Of a DNA stretch of 64,000 nucleotides, positions 17,323 through 25,786 are shown piece by piece. Within the stretch, counting starts at the first letter, position 1. The number at the start of each line of letters is the position of its first letter. Position numbers and translations under genes: made by a program. The notes under the pieces were generated by a model that was given only the letters and a program-made list of their open reading frames with translations, ran no database searches and was not told the DNA's origin. Source of the stretch: an uncultured Oscillospiraceae bacterium (GTDB taxonomy: Bacteria > Bacillota > Clostridia > Oscillospirales > Ruminococcaceae); NCBI GenBank assembly GCA_934466475.1, contig CAKSLI010000009.1, forward strand, positions 1 to 64,000, written 5' to 3'.

Positions 17323-19002
17323 ATGAATGAAAAGCTGAAATCAGTCGTAACGACAGTAAAGACCAAATGGACAGACGCGTCCAAAATGGCGAAGATACTT
17401 ATTATCTCCATTCCGATAGTGGTCGTTGCGATAATCATAGTTCTGTGCGTGCTGCTCAACTCCAACAAGAGCACGGCAGTGCTGTTCTCGGGACTTTCCA
17501 GCACCGAAGCGGGGGAGATTTCCTCCGCGATACAGGAGCTGGGCGTTACCGAGGTCACAGTTAATGCGAACGGTGACGTCATCGTCCCCGCCGACCAGGA
17601 GAACACGCTGAGAATGCAGATGTGGGTGCAGGGCTATCCCAAGTCCACCACCAACTACGACATCTGGAACAACGGCGTTGACCTGTGGAGCACCGACATG
17701 GACAAGCGAGAGGTAAAGCGCCAGCAGCTCGAAACGAGGCTGGGCGCGACAATCGCTTCCTTTGACGGGGTTCAGGCGGCGACTGTAAACCTTACGCTCC
17801 CTGAGAGCTCCAACTACGTTATCTCCGACAAGAAGGGCGACAGCCAGTGCGCTGTTTTCCTCCAGCTCAGAGAGGGTAAGGAGCTCACGAACGACGAGGT
17901 CCGCGCTATCTACCGCGGCGTTACCTCCAGTATCGAGGGGCTCAAGACCGAAAACGTGTCCATAATGGACAACAAGATGAATTCCTACGAGTGGATAGAC
18001 CCGGAGCTTGACGATACTGACAAGGACGAGGACAAGTCCGGCGTTGATATCGCAAGAAAGCGCCTTGAATTCGAAAAGGAATTTGTCCAGGTGCTGAAGG
18101 ACGGTCTCGGCGATATGTTCACCAAGATCTACGGCGAGGACGGATATGCGTTCAATGTCACCGCGCGCCTCAACTATGACGCAAAGGATGTTGAATCCAC
18201 CCAGTATGAGCCGGCCGAGGGCACGGACGCGGGCGTAAAGAACCACGAGGACAAGATAACCTCCGCAGGTCAGCTTGATACGGACGGCAATATCGTGGGA
18301 GTCACCGCAAACGGCGATATCTCCCCGGATTACCCGACATACACCGGGCTTGAGGATGGTCAGACCTATTATTATAATAAGGAAGAAATACAGTACAGCG
18401 TTTCCAATATCAAGGAGACTATCAAGAAGGACGGCTACAATATTGATTCCCTGAGCGTTGGTCTTGTCGTTAACCAGACCAACATGACCCAGGCAGAGCG
18501 CGATTCTCTCCAGGAGATCGTTGCAAACGCCGCAGGAACCACAATCGATTATGTATCCGTGTATAACCTCCCGTTTGCGCTCAGCAGTTCGAACGGCGGC
18601 AACGGAACCAACGGCGACGGTCAGCTTCAGATCATCACACCGTCCGTGGATACGTTCCGCAATACGCTGCTGTACGTTGTTGTCGGACTTGGCATCGTGC
18701 TGATACTGCTTCTGGTGGCAACGCTTATGATGGGACATTCCAGAAAGAAGAAGATCAGACACCGCCAGGAGGCAGCCCTCGCAGCCGCCTCCGCGCAGGG
18801 TGGAAATACACAGGCAGGCGGCGCAGCCTCCACGCCTGAGCAGGAACAGCCCGAGGAAGTGGACTTCAACATCGCAAGCCTTACAGAGGAAGCCGCAAAG
18901 GAATCCCGCGAAACTATCCTCAAGCGCGAGATCAGCGATTTCTCCAAGACGAATCCGGAGATCGTGGCTCAGATCATCAAGAATATGATGAGAGACAACT
19001 GA
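17323..19002 (+). CDS. fliF: flagellar MS-ring protein FliF
   Basis: A 559-residue MS-ring subunit forming the base of the motor. An N-terminal membrane helix (ILIISIPIVVVAIIIVLCVLL, residues about 26-46) is followed by ring-building motifs with LFSGLSSTEAGEISSAIQELG and KREVKRQQLETRLGATIASFDGVQAATVNL. A large periplasmic-side region leads to a second membrane helix (LLYVVVGLGIVLILLLVATLMM, about 447-468) and a cytoplasmic tail. The tail ends in a FliG-binding segment with LKREISDFSKTNPEIVAQIIKNMM. Size is typical. Confidence 0.95.
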   Translation: MNEKLKSVVTTVKTKWTDASKMAKILIISIPIVVVAIIIVLCVLLNSNKSTAVLFSGLSSTEAGEISSAIQELGVTEVTVNANGDVIVPADQENTLRMQMWVQGYPKSTTNYDIWNNGVDLWSTDMDKREVKRQQLETRLGATIASFDGVQAATVNLTLPESSNYVISDKKGDSQCAVFLQLREGKELTNDEVRAIYRGVTSSIEGLKTENVSIMDNKMNSYEWIDPELDDTDKDEDKSGVDIARKRLEFEKEFVQVLKDGLGDMFTKIYGEDGYAFNVTARLNYDAKDVESTQYEPAEGTDAGVKNHEDKITSAGQLDTDGNIVGVTANGDISPDYPTYTGLEDGQTYYYNKEEIQYSVSNIKETIKKDGYNIDSLSVGLVVNQTNMTQAERDSLQEIVANAAGTTIDYVSVYNLPFALSSSNGGNGTNGDGQLQIITPSVDTFRNTLLYVVVGLGIVLILLLVATLMMGHSRKKKIRHRQEAALAAASAQGGNTQAGGAASTPEQEQPEEVDFNIASLTEEAAKESRETILKREISDFSKTNPEIVAQIIKNMMRDN

Positions 19003-19027
19003 CGGCACAGATAAGGGGGAGATCAGA

Positions 19028-20050
19028 ATGGCACAAAATACAGCTGCCGAGGAGCTTACCGCCAACCAGAAGATTGCTCTTGTGCTGGCGGCAATGGGCG
19101 CAGATAATGCGTCGCAGGTGTACAAGCACCTGTCCGATGACGAGATAGAGGCGCTCTCCACGGAGGTCGCAAAGCTTGAATATCAGCCGCTTGACGTGGT
19201 GGAGGGAGTGCTCAATGAGTTCTACGAGCTGTGCCTCACCCAGAAGGTGGTAACCGAGGGCGGCGTTGACTACGCCCGTGAGATACTTGAAAAGGCGTTC
19301 GGCGCTGAGGCGGCAAATTCGCTGCTCCAGAGGATAACCAAGCAGCTCCGCACGAAGTCCTTCGATTTCGTGCGCAAGGCGGACTACAAGAACCTGCTTG
19401 CTATCGTTCAGAACGAGCACCCGCAGACTATCGCGCTGATACTGTCCTATGCGAGAGTCGATCAGGCGGCGGCTATCCTGGCGGAGCTCCCCAAGGAGAA
19501 GCGCGTTGAGGTAGTCGAGAGAATAGCGCGAATGGACAGGGCTTCGCCTGACGTCATCAAGGCGCTGGAGGCAACGCTCGAAAAGAAGTTCGCAAACCTT
19601 GTCAATATCGACAGCATGGAGGTCGGCGGCGTATCCTATGTTGCAGAGGTAATGAACAACGTAGACCGTGCGACCGAAAAATACATATTCGACGAGCTGT
19701 CCGCAAGGGATCAGAAGCTCGCAGACCAGATCAAGCAGAAGATGTTCGTATTCGAGGATATCGTCACGCTGGATTCCATGGCAATACAGGAGTTTACCAA
19801 GCAGGTGGATCCGAAGGATCTTGCAATTGCTATCAAGGGCTCCACACAGGAGGTCGCAGAGTGCATATTTGCGAACATTTCCTCCCGTGCAAGAGAAAGC
19901 CTTCAGGCGGATATCGAGTACCTGCACAATGTGCGTATGCGTGACGTTGAGGCCGCGCAGCAGAACATCGTTGCTACCATACGCCGCCTTGAGCAGGACG
20001 GCATCATCACGATCTCCCATGGCGGAGGCGGCGATGAGATCATTGCCTGA
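19028..20050 (+). CDS. fliG: flagellar motor switch protein FliG
   Basis: A 340-residue C-ring protein that takes torque from the stator. The N-terminal FliF-binding domain (ELTANQKIALVLAAMGADNASQVYKHL), the middle EHPQTIALILSYARVDQAAAIL (EHPQ motif, about residue 131) and the C-terminal torque domain with charged helices (EEVAECIFANISSRARESLQADIEYLHN) are complete. GGGGGAGATCAGA precedes the ATG. Slightly longer than many FliG proteins because of a glycine-rich C-terminus. Confidence 0.95.
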   Translation: MAQNTAAEELTANQKIALVLAAMGADNASQVYKHLSDDEIEALSTEVAKLEYQPLDVVEGVLNEFYELCLTQKVVTEGGVDYAREILEKAFGAEAANSLLQRITKQLRTKSFDFVRKADYKNLLAIVQNEHPQTIALILSYARVDQAAAILAELPKEKRVEVVERIARMDRASPDVIKALEATLEKKFANLVNIDSMEVGGVSYVAEVMNNVDRATEKYIFDELSARDQKLADQIKQKMFVFEDIVTLDSMAIQEFTKQVDPKDLAIAIKGSTQEVAECIFANISSRARESLQADIEYLHNVRMRDVEAAQQNIVATIRRLEQDGIITISHGGGGDEIIA

Positions 20051-20101
20051 CGCGGCATGAACGCTTGATTCTGAAATTTACAGCATGACGGAGGGTTGAG
20101 C

Positions 20102-21055
20102 TTGGCAGTATTAAAACGGAACTCCGTTTACTTTGGCGGCGGGGTCGATATATCCAACAGCATAGACCTCCGCAGCAGGCCGCAGGCTCCGCAGCAGACT
20201 GCACAGCCCGTTCCGGAGGCTCCGGCGGCGCCCACGCCTGAGGAGCTCCTCAGGCAGGAACAGCAGAGGCTGGAACAGAAAGCTGCCGAGCTTTCTGCAA
20301 GAGAACTGAAGCTCCGGCAGGAGGAACAGTCCCTGGAGGACATGAAGTCCCGCTGTATCGAGCAGGGCAAGGAGGTTATACTGGAGGCAAAACGCCGGGC
20401 GGATACGATAATTTCCACCGCCAACGATAATGCTTCCCAGATAATCTCAGACGCGGAGACCAACCGCGACAGCGTGTTTATCAAAGCAAAAGCCGAGGGA
20501 TTCGAGGCGGGCAAAAAGGACGGTCAGGACGCTTGTCTTGCCGCCGGGCGCGATGTCCTTGAAGAAGCCCGCAGCTACGCGGAGAAGATAAATTCCGAAA
20601 AGGATAAGCTCTTCGCAGATTACGAAAAGGACATCTACGATACTGTCATGGAGATAGCCAACAAGGTCACTCTTGACAGCATAACATCAAAGGACAGCAC
20701 AGCGATCCGCCGGCTGATAAAAAAGGCGGCGAAGGAATTCCGCAACTGTGAGAGGATAAAGATAACCCTCAAGGACAACGGCGCAAACCAGGAGCTCACC
20801 GGGGACTACGAGTACCTGAAAGAGCTGTGCGGCGGTATCCCGAATGTAGAGGTGGAGCTTCTGCCTGACGTCGAGGAGGGCACCGTCATCGTTGACAACG
20901 GAAGCGAGATCGTTGACGCTGGCATACAGACCCAGCTTCGTATGATACAGGAGCTCGGCAGCGGAAAATTCCGCATGCCGACAGGAAGAAAGAAGAAGCC
21001 CGCAAAATCCGCGGAAGAACCGGAGGAAACTCCGGACGCGGGGGACGAGGGCTGA
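20102..21055 (+). CDS. fliH: flagellar assembly protein FliH
   Basis: A 317-residue FliH, the regulator and stalk of the export ATPase FliI. An N-terminal Pro/Ala/Gln-rich segment (about residues 28-45) is followed by a long coiled coil (EEQRLEQKAAELSARELKLRQ onward, to about 170). The C-terminal FliH domain binds FliI. The TTG at 20102 is preferred because GAGGG (20091-20095) lies 6 nt before it; the alternative TTG at 20096 would abut the ribosome site. The C-terminal Lys/Glu-rich tail is unusual in length. Confidence 0.88.
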   Translation: MAVLKRNSVYFGGGVDISNSIDLRSRPQAPQQTAQPVPEAPAAPTPEELLRQEQQRLEQKAAELSARELKLRQEEQSLEDMKSRCIEQGKEVILEAKRRADTIISTANDNASQIISDAETNRDSVFIKAKAEGFEAGKKDGQDACLAAGRDVLEEARSYAEKINSEKDKLFADYEKDIYDTVMEIANKVTLDSITSKDSTAIRRLIKKAAKEFRNCERIKITLKDNGANQELTGDYEYLKELCGGIPNVEVELLPDVEEGTVIVDNGSEIVDAGIQTQLRMIQELGSGKFRMPTGRKKKPAKSAEEPEETPDAGDEG

Positions 21056-21068
21056 CGCGGAGGAAGTC

Positions 21069-22388
21069 ATGGCACTGGAATTCGGAGCGTTTCGCGATGA
21101 AATAACAAAATATGACACATTCCGCTATATGGGCAAGATAGAGAAGATAGTCGGAATGACTATCGAGGCGAGCGGACCCGCCTGCAACATCGGCGATGTC
21201 TGCCGCATATACTCCAAGGATATGCAGAGCTTTATCCGGGCGGAGGTCGTGGGCTTCAACAAGAGCAATATCCTGCTGATGCCCTACACCGAGATAGAGG
21301 GCATAGGTCCGGGAAGCATTGTGGATTCCACCGGCGACAAGCTGACCGTAAAGGCGGGCCCCGGGCTTATCGGGCGCATAGTGGACGCCGCAGGAACGCC
21401 GCTTGACGGCGGCGACGACCCGAATTGTTCCGACCTCATATCCATTACCGGCGCTCCCTCGAACCCTTTCGACAGACCGCCGATAAAATCCCAGATAGAG
21501 CTTGGCGTTAAGGCGATAGACGGCCTTCTCACCATGGGCAAGGGTCAGCGTATGGGAATCTTTGCGGGCTCCGGCGTTGGTAAATCCACGCTTATGGGCA
21601 TGATAGCCCGCAAGGTCAAGGCTGATATCAACGTCATCGCATTGGTAGGCGAGCGTGGCAGAGAGGTGCGCGAGTTCATCGAACGCGACCTCGGTCCGGA
21701 GGGCATGGCGCGCTCCGTGCTGGTCGTTGCGACCTCGGACCAGCCCGCGATGATGAGAAGCAAGTGCCCGCTGACGGCTACGGCTATCGCTGAATATTTC
21801 ATGAGGCAGGGCAAGGACGTGCTGCTGATGATGGACAGCCTTACGCGTTACGCCATGGCGCTGCGCGAGGTCGGGCTCTCCACAGGAGAGCCGCCGATAG
21901 CGAGAGGCTATACTCCGTCGATTTACAGCGCGATGCCGAAGCTGCTGGAGCGCGCTGGTAACTTTCCGGAGGGCTCGATAACAGGAATATACACCGTGCT
22001 CGTTGAGGGCGACGACACCAACGAGCCGATAGCAGATACAGTCCGTGGTATTATTGACGGACACATAATCCTCTCGCGTAAGATAGCGGCTCAGAACCAC
22101 TATCCCGCGATAGATATACTCCCGAGCGTCAGCCGACTTATGTCGGAGATAGACACGCCGGAGCACAAGCAGGCGGCAGGAAAGCTCAGAAACCTGCTGT
22201 CGCTGTACAATAACAACGCCGACCTTATCTCCATAGGCGCCTACAAGCACGGCACGAATCCCGCGCTGGACGAGGCGATAAGGAAGATAGACAAGATAAA
22301 TCAATTCCTGGTACAGCGCGTTGAGGAATCCTACACGCTGGAGGAAACGATACAGCTTCTTATCGCGGCAGTCGGCGATGAAGCCTGA
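21069..22388 (+). CDS. fliI: flagellum-specific ATP synthase FliI
   Basis: A 439-residue hexameric export ATPase. Walker A GIFAGSGVGKSTLMGM (residues about 160-175), Walker B VLLMMDSLTRYAMALREV near 252 and ERGREVREFIERDLG identify the F1-beta-like FliI. The C-terminal region includes SRLMSEIDTPEHKQAAGKLR. It drives substrate delivery to the FlhA/FlhB gate together with FliH and FliJ, its immediate neighbours. Confidence 0.96.
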   Translation: MALEFGAFRDEITKYDTFRYMGKIEKIVGMTIEASGPACNIGDVCRIYSKDMQSFIRAEVVGFNKSNILLMPYTEIEGIGPGSIVDSTGDKLTVKAGPGLIGRIVDAAGTPLDGGDDPNCSDLISITGAPSNPFDRPPIKSQIELGVKAIDGLLTMGKGQRMGIFAGSGVGKSTLMGMIARKVKADINVIALVGERGREVREFIERDLGPEGMARSVLVVATSDQPAMMRSKCPLTATAIAEYFMRQGKDVLLMMDSLTRYAMALREVGLSTGEPPIARGYTPSIYSAMPKLLERAGNFPEGSITGIYTVLVEGDDTNEPIADTVRGIIDGHIILSRKIAAQNHYPAIDILPSVSRLMSEIDTPEHKQAAGKLRNLLSLYNNNADLISIGAYKHGTNPALDEAIRKIDKINQFLVQRVEESYTLEETIQLLIAAVGDEA

Positions 22389-22409
22389 GTATCCACGAGG
22401 TGACATTCG

Positions 22410-22868
22410 TTGAAAAAATTCCAGTTCACACTCCAGAAGCTGATGGACTTCCGCCAGCAGGAGCTCGACAGGCAGAAAAACACTCTGCGTGTGCTCCAGG
22501 CAGACCTTCAGCGGATATATGAGGAAAAGGACGAGCTCAGCCGCAGGGTCGTTGAATCCAGCCAGGAGCTTGAGGAGGTCTGCCGCCAGGGCGCGCAGGC
22601 ATTCGAAATTTCCGTACGCAAGCGCTATATCGTGACGCTCCAGCAGGAGATACACGCGCGGGAATTCACCGCACAGCGCAAGCAGGAGGAAATAAACAAG
22701 CAGCTTGGCGTGGTCGTTGAGGCGACAAAGGACGTCCGCACACTCGAAAAGCTGGAGGAAAAGCAGCTTGAGGACTATAAGGCTGCGGCGACCAAGGAAA
22801 ACGAGCAGTTCATTGAGGAGTTCGTTTCCGGGCAGTCGATACGAAAGGCACAGGAGCAGTCAGTTTAG
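22410..22868 (+). CDS. fliJ: flagellar export protein FliJ
   Basis: A 152-residue almost entirely helical coiled-coil protein (FTLQKLMDFRQQELDRQKNTL), the central stalk and chaperone escort of the export apparatus. TTG start at 22410 with CGAGGTGA upstream. Sequence similarity in FliJ is weak in general, so the call rests on the coiled-coil profile, the length and its place after fliI. Confidence 0.88.
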   Translation: MKKFQFTLQKLMDFRQQELDRQKNTLRVLQADLQRIYEEKDELSRRVVESSQELEEVCRQGAQAFEISVRKRYIVTLQQEIHAREFTAQRKQEEINKQLGVVVEATKDVRTLEKLEEKQLEDYKAAATKENEQFIEEFVSGQSIRKAQEQSV

Positions 22869-22921
22869 CATATCCGGGCGGAAGTCCTGATATAGATATT
22901 ACAATCAGAGGAGGTGAGTAA

Positions 22922-24352
22922 ATGGCAGTAGCATTCAGCATGGGAGGCTCCGGATACACCCGCAGCGACTTCATGATCTCTGACGCGGCAATTCCGCAGA
23001 GGACCCAGGAAGCGGTGCAGGATCAGTCCGAGAAGTTTTCGAATGTGCTGAGCGGCATAGGAAAGCCGGGTACGGTCAGCAGTACATCTTCCCCGGATGA
23101 CTCCAGGCAGGCTGAGATAGTCGCACGTTTCACTGACGAAAACGGCAAAATAGACTACAAGGCTATGGCGAAGGCGGTCATAAATGGTGAGATTAAGCTT
23201 GACGATATTCCGGAAGACCTTATGGAGTTCGTGCTCAAAGAGCTGGTCGAGCTCGTGAAGGTCGATAACTTCACTGACGACAAGGATGACGATGAGGATA
23301 CCGATGTCACGACCCAGGCGGCAGCGGAGATAGCTTCGATGTTCATGCAGCCCACAGTTCAGGCGGACGACAAGACTGAGGAACTTTCACAGCTTACAGC
23401 GGCCCCGGTCGAGGAGGTCACGGAGGTCATCGCGGAAGCTCCTGTACAGGAGACACCCGCAGAGACCGCAGTAACGGCGGCTCCCGAGACAGTGCAGGCG
23501 GCGGCTGAGGCGGTCCCGCAGGATACGGCGGAACAGCCGGTGTTCCAGGCAAAGACAGAGCAGCCCGCAGCAAAGCAGGCAGAAGCCCAGCCGGCAGAAG
23601 TCCAGCCGGAGGTGGAGGTTCAGGCGGTTCCCGCTGACAATACTCCGAAGCAGGAAAGCAGCTTTACCGGTCAGGACAGCAGACAGGAGGAAGCTCCGAT
23701 GCGCGGCGCTGAAAGGTTTGAGGTAAAGACCGCAGACAAGCAGCCTGAGACAGAGGAAGCTCCGGTATTCACACAGCACACAGCACAGCGCAGCAGAGTG
23801 GTTTCAAAGTCTGACGAACTGCACATGATAAAGTCAGCCAACACTGATAAGACCGATGACAGCCCAGTCCAGACCCTTGCACAGCCGCAGGGCATTCTGA
23901 ACGACAAGCCGGTGATATTCGCGCGGGCGGACGGCGGCGAGGTCTCAGTGAAACCCTCAGACGTGGCGCAGCAGATAGCCGACAGGCTTATTGAGCGCAC
24001 TGAGAATCTCAAAGAGGGCGAGACAGAGTACAGCATAACCCTGACCCCGGAGGATCTCGGCAGGATAACGGTCAAGATGACCAAGACGGCGGACGGCGCG
24101 GTTTCCGTATCCATAGCGGCGGAAAATTCCAGAACGCTCAGGATAATCGAGGACAACGGCGCGGCTATCCAGGACACTCTGAAGCAGAACGGCATGCAGC
24201 TCGAAAACTGGCAGACAGTCAGCGAGAGCCAGCAGGAAACACGCTCGCAGGATTATCAGGGAAGCAGCAGGAATCCCTACCGCGAGGCAGAGCGCCAGCG
24301 TCAGGAAGATGAGGACGGCGAGAGCTTCGCAGAAATAATTGCCTCAATGTAA
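22922..24352 (+). CDS. fliK: flagellar hook-length control protein FliK
   Basis: A 476-residue secreted ruler. The long central region is low-complexity Gln/Ala/Pro/Glu (residues about 135-275), as expected for a flexible tape. The C-terminal switch domain is conserved: EYSITLTPEDLGRITVKMTK (about 367-386), then SVSIAAENSRTLRIIEDN. Ribosome site AGAGGAGGTGA. In many Clostridia the MotE/YlxF gene lies between fliJ and fliK; here only 53 bp separate them, so it is missing. The tail is Arg/Glu-rich. Confidence 0.9.
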   Translation: MAVAFSMGGSGYTRSDFMISDAAIPQRTQEAVQDQSEKFSNVLSGIGKPGTVSSTSSPDDSRQAEIVARFTDENGKIDYKAMAKAVINGEIKLDDIPEDLMEFVLKELVELVKVDNFTDDKDDDEDTDVTTQAAAEIASMFMQPTVQADDKTEELSQLTAAPVEEVTEVIAEAPVQETPAETAVTAAPETVQAAAEAVPQDTAEQPVFQAKTEQPAAKQAEAQPAEVQPEVEVQAVPADNTPKQESSFTGQDSRQEEAPMRGAERFEVKTADKQPETEEAPVFTQHTAQRSRVVSKSDELHMIKSANTDKTDDSPVQTLAQPQGILNDKPVIFARADGGEVSVKPSDVAQQIADRLIERTENLKEGETEYSITLTPEDLGRITVKMTKTADGAVSVSIAAENSRTLRIIEDNGAAIQDTLKQNGMQLENWQTVSESQQETRSQDYQGSSRNPYREAERQRQEDEDGESFAEIIASM

Positions 24353-24370
24353 GGCAGGAAAGGAGAGAAT

Positions 24371-25279
24371 ATGGCAGTAACAAGCGCGTCAAATACGCTA
24401 ACCGCAGCTGAGCAGATGCAGTCCAACTACGAAAAGTTCAAGGATAAATTCAAGGACGCCAACGAGGATCTTATCAACTCGGATACGTTCCTGAACCTGC
24501 TTGTGGCAGAAATGACCAATCAGGACCCCATGGAGCCCACTTCCAACACCGAGTTCGTTTCGCAGATGGCACAGTTCTCCGCACTGACCTATTCCAAGCA
24601 GTCGGCGGAGTTTTCCAAGTCGAATTACGCCTCCAGCCTTGTCGGAAAGACAGTCACAGCCTCCAAGATGGACGGTTCGAATCTCGTCACCAAGACGGGC
24701 GTTGTTGAATCCGTAATGAAGAACGGCGATGACTACACGATAAAGGTGGACGGAGTTTCCTTCGATATTTCCAATGTAACGGCGATTTCCGAAACGAAGA
24801 CTTCAACGGGCGACCAGCTCAGCGGAAACTCGCTCGGTGACTACATCGCAAAGGCTTCAATGATGATAGGTATGGCGGCAACGGTTCAGGCAAAGACCGA
24901 CAAGGGTACGGTCCTGGATTCCGGACTTGTAACGTCTATCCAGGTAAAGGACGGCAAGGTAAACGTCATCATCAACAATAAGGCGTACGCACTGGAGGAT
25001 GTGGTAGAGGTTGCTTATGCAACAGTGAAGCCTGACGACAGCACCACAGATTCCGGAAAGACGGACGGAGCCGACAATAGCACAGGAGCTTCTGAGAGCA
25101 CTGGCACTTCCGACAGCACGGAGAACACCGAGACCCAAGTGATCGAGGATTCCGAGGAAAAGGCGGCATACGCTGCCCGGGAGACTGATTATGCCGACGA
25201 CGCGGAAGAGGTCACCGGAAAGGCAGAGGCTGACGTCTATCTCGATGAGGATATTCCCGATCTCGAAGATTTCACATAA
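24371..25279 (+). CDS. flgD: flagellar hook assembly protein FlgD with long acidic tail
   Basis: A 302-residue hook scaffold/cap. The N-terminal FlgD domain is clear (DTFLNLLVAEMTNQDPMEPT, TEFVSQMAQFSALTYSKQSA; residues about 37-80), then SLVGKTVTASKMDG and a beta domain to about residue 215. The last ~85 residues are an Asp/Glu/Ser/Thr-rich low-complexity tail ending DEDIPDLEDFT, which is not normal for FlgD (typically 130-230 residues). Lies 18 bp after fliK. Confidence 0.92.
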   Translation: MAVTSASNTLTAAEQMQSNYEKFKDKFKDANEDLINSDTFLNLLVAEMTNQDPMEPTSNTEFVSQMAQFSALTYSKQSAEFSKSNYASSLVGKTVTASKMDGSNLVTKTGVVESVMKNGDDYTIKVDGVSFDISNVTAISETKTSTGDQLSGNSLGDYIAKASMMIGMAATVQAKTDKGTVLDSGLVTSIQVKDGKVNVIINNKAYALEDVVEVAYATVKPDDSTTDSGKTDGADNSTGASESTGTSDSTENTETQVIEDSEEKAAYAARETDYADDAEEVTGKAEADVYLDEDIPDLEDFT

Positions 25280-25297
25280 AAGCATGGAGGCTTGAAA

Positions 25298-25699
25298 ATG
25301 CTGATAAGCGAGTACTTAGCGCTCCGCAGTCAGATCAGCGTTACCACAGGCGGCACGGCAGTACAGCCCGCAGGCATGGCAAAGGAAGCAGTGCAGGGCG
25401 GTTCCTTCGCAGAGGCTTTACAGCAGAAGCTCGATGAAAAGAGCGGCGTGGAGTTCTCAAAGCACGCGATACAGCGTCTGGAGGAACGCAGCATAGACCT
25501 TGAGCAGGACGGCACGCTTGAGCGGCTCAACCGCGGCGTGGAGCTTGCAGCAGGCAAGGGCAGCAGCGAAACTCTCGTCCTTGTGGGAAGAAACGCTTTC
25601 GTTGTGAGCGTAAAAAACAACAAGGTGATCACTACCCTTTCAGACAACGAATTACAGGGGAATGTGTTCACGAATATTGATTCGACCGTTATCGTATGA
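25298..25699 (+). CDS. flagellar operon protein, TIGR02530 family
   Basis: A 133-residue protein of the small 'flagellar operon protein' family (TIGR02530) that sits between flgD and flgE in Firmicutes. The core is EFSKHAIQRLEERSIDLEQDG, TLVLVGRNAFVVSVKNNKVITTLS and the end NVFTNIDSTVIV. The ATG at 25298 is 7 nt from GGAGG (25286-25290); the TTG at 25292 is too close to the ribosome site. The exact role is unknown; a hook-assembly accessory is inferred from synteny. Confidence 0.88.
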   Translation: MLISEYLALRSQISVTTGGTAVQPAGMAKEAVQGGSFAEALQQKLDEKSGVEFSKHAIQRLEERSIDLEQDGTLERLNRGVELAAGKGSSETLVLVGRNAFVVSVKNNKVITTLSDNELQGNVFTNIDSTVIV

Positions 25700-25720
25700 A
25701 CGGACCTGAATGGAATTCAT

Positions 25721-25746
25721 GTCCCGGCTGCGACTGAGTCCGGGAC
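25721..25746 (+). promoter_or_regulatory. hairpin upstream of flgE
   Basis: GTCCCGG (25721-25727), 12-nt loop, CCGGGAC (25740-25746), without a following T-run. It lies in the 87-bp gap before flgE and may act as an mRNA processing or stability element. Confidence 0.5.
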
Positions 25747-25786
25747 GCGGTCAAGTCAATGACAACTTATTCTGGAGGTCAATAGA

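Noticed and set aside
17341..19161. 606-residue open frame antisense to fliF
   Set aside because: Shadow of fliF codon bias; no family motif, and it crosses into the fliG start.
20886..22655. 589-residue open frame antisense to fliH-fliI-fliJ
   Set aside because: It spans three convincing genes on the other strand and has no ribosome site.
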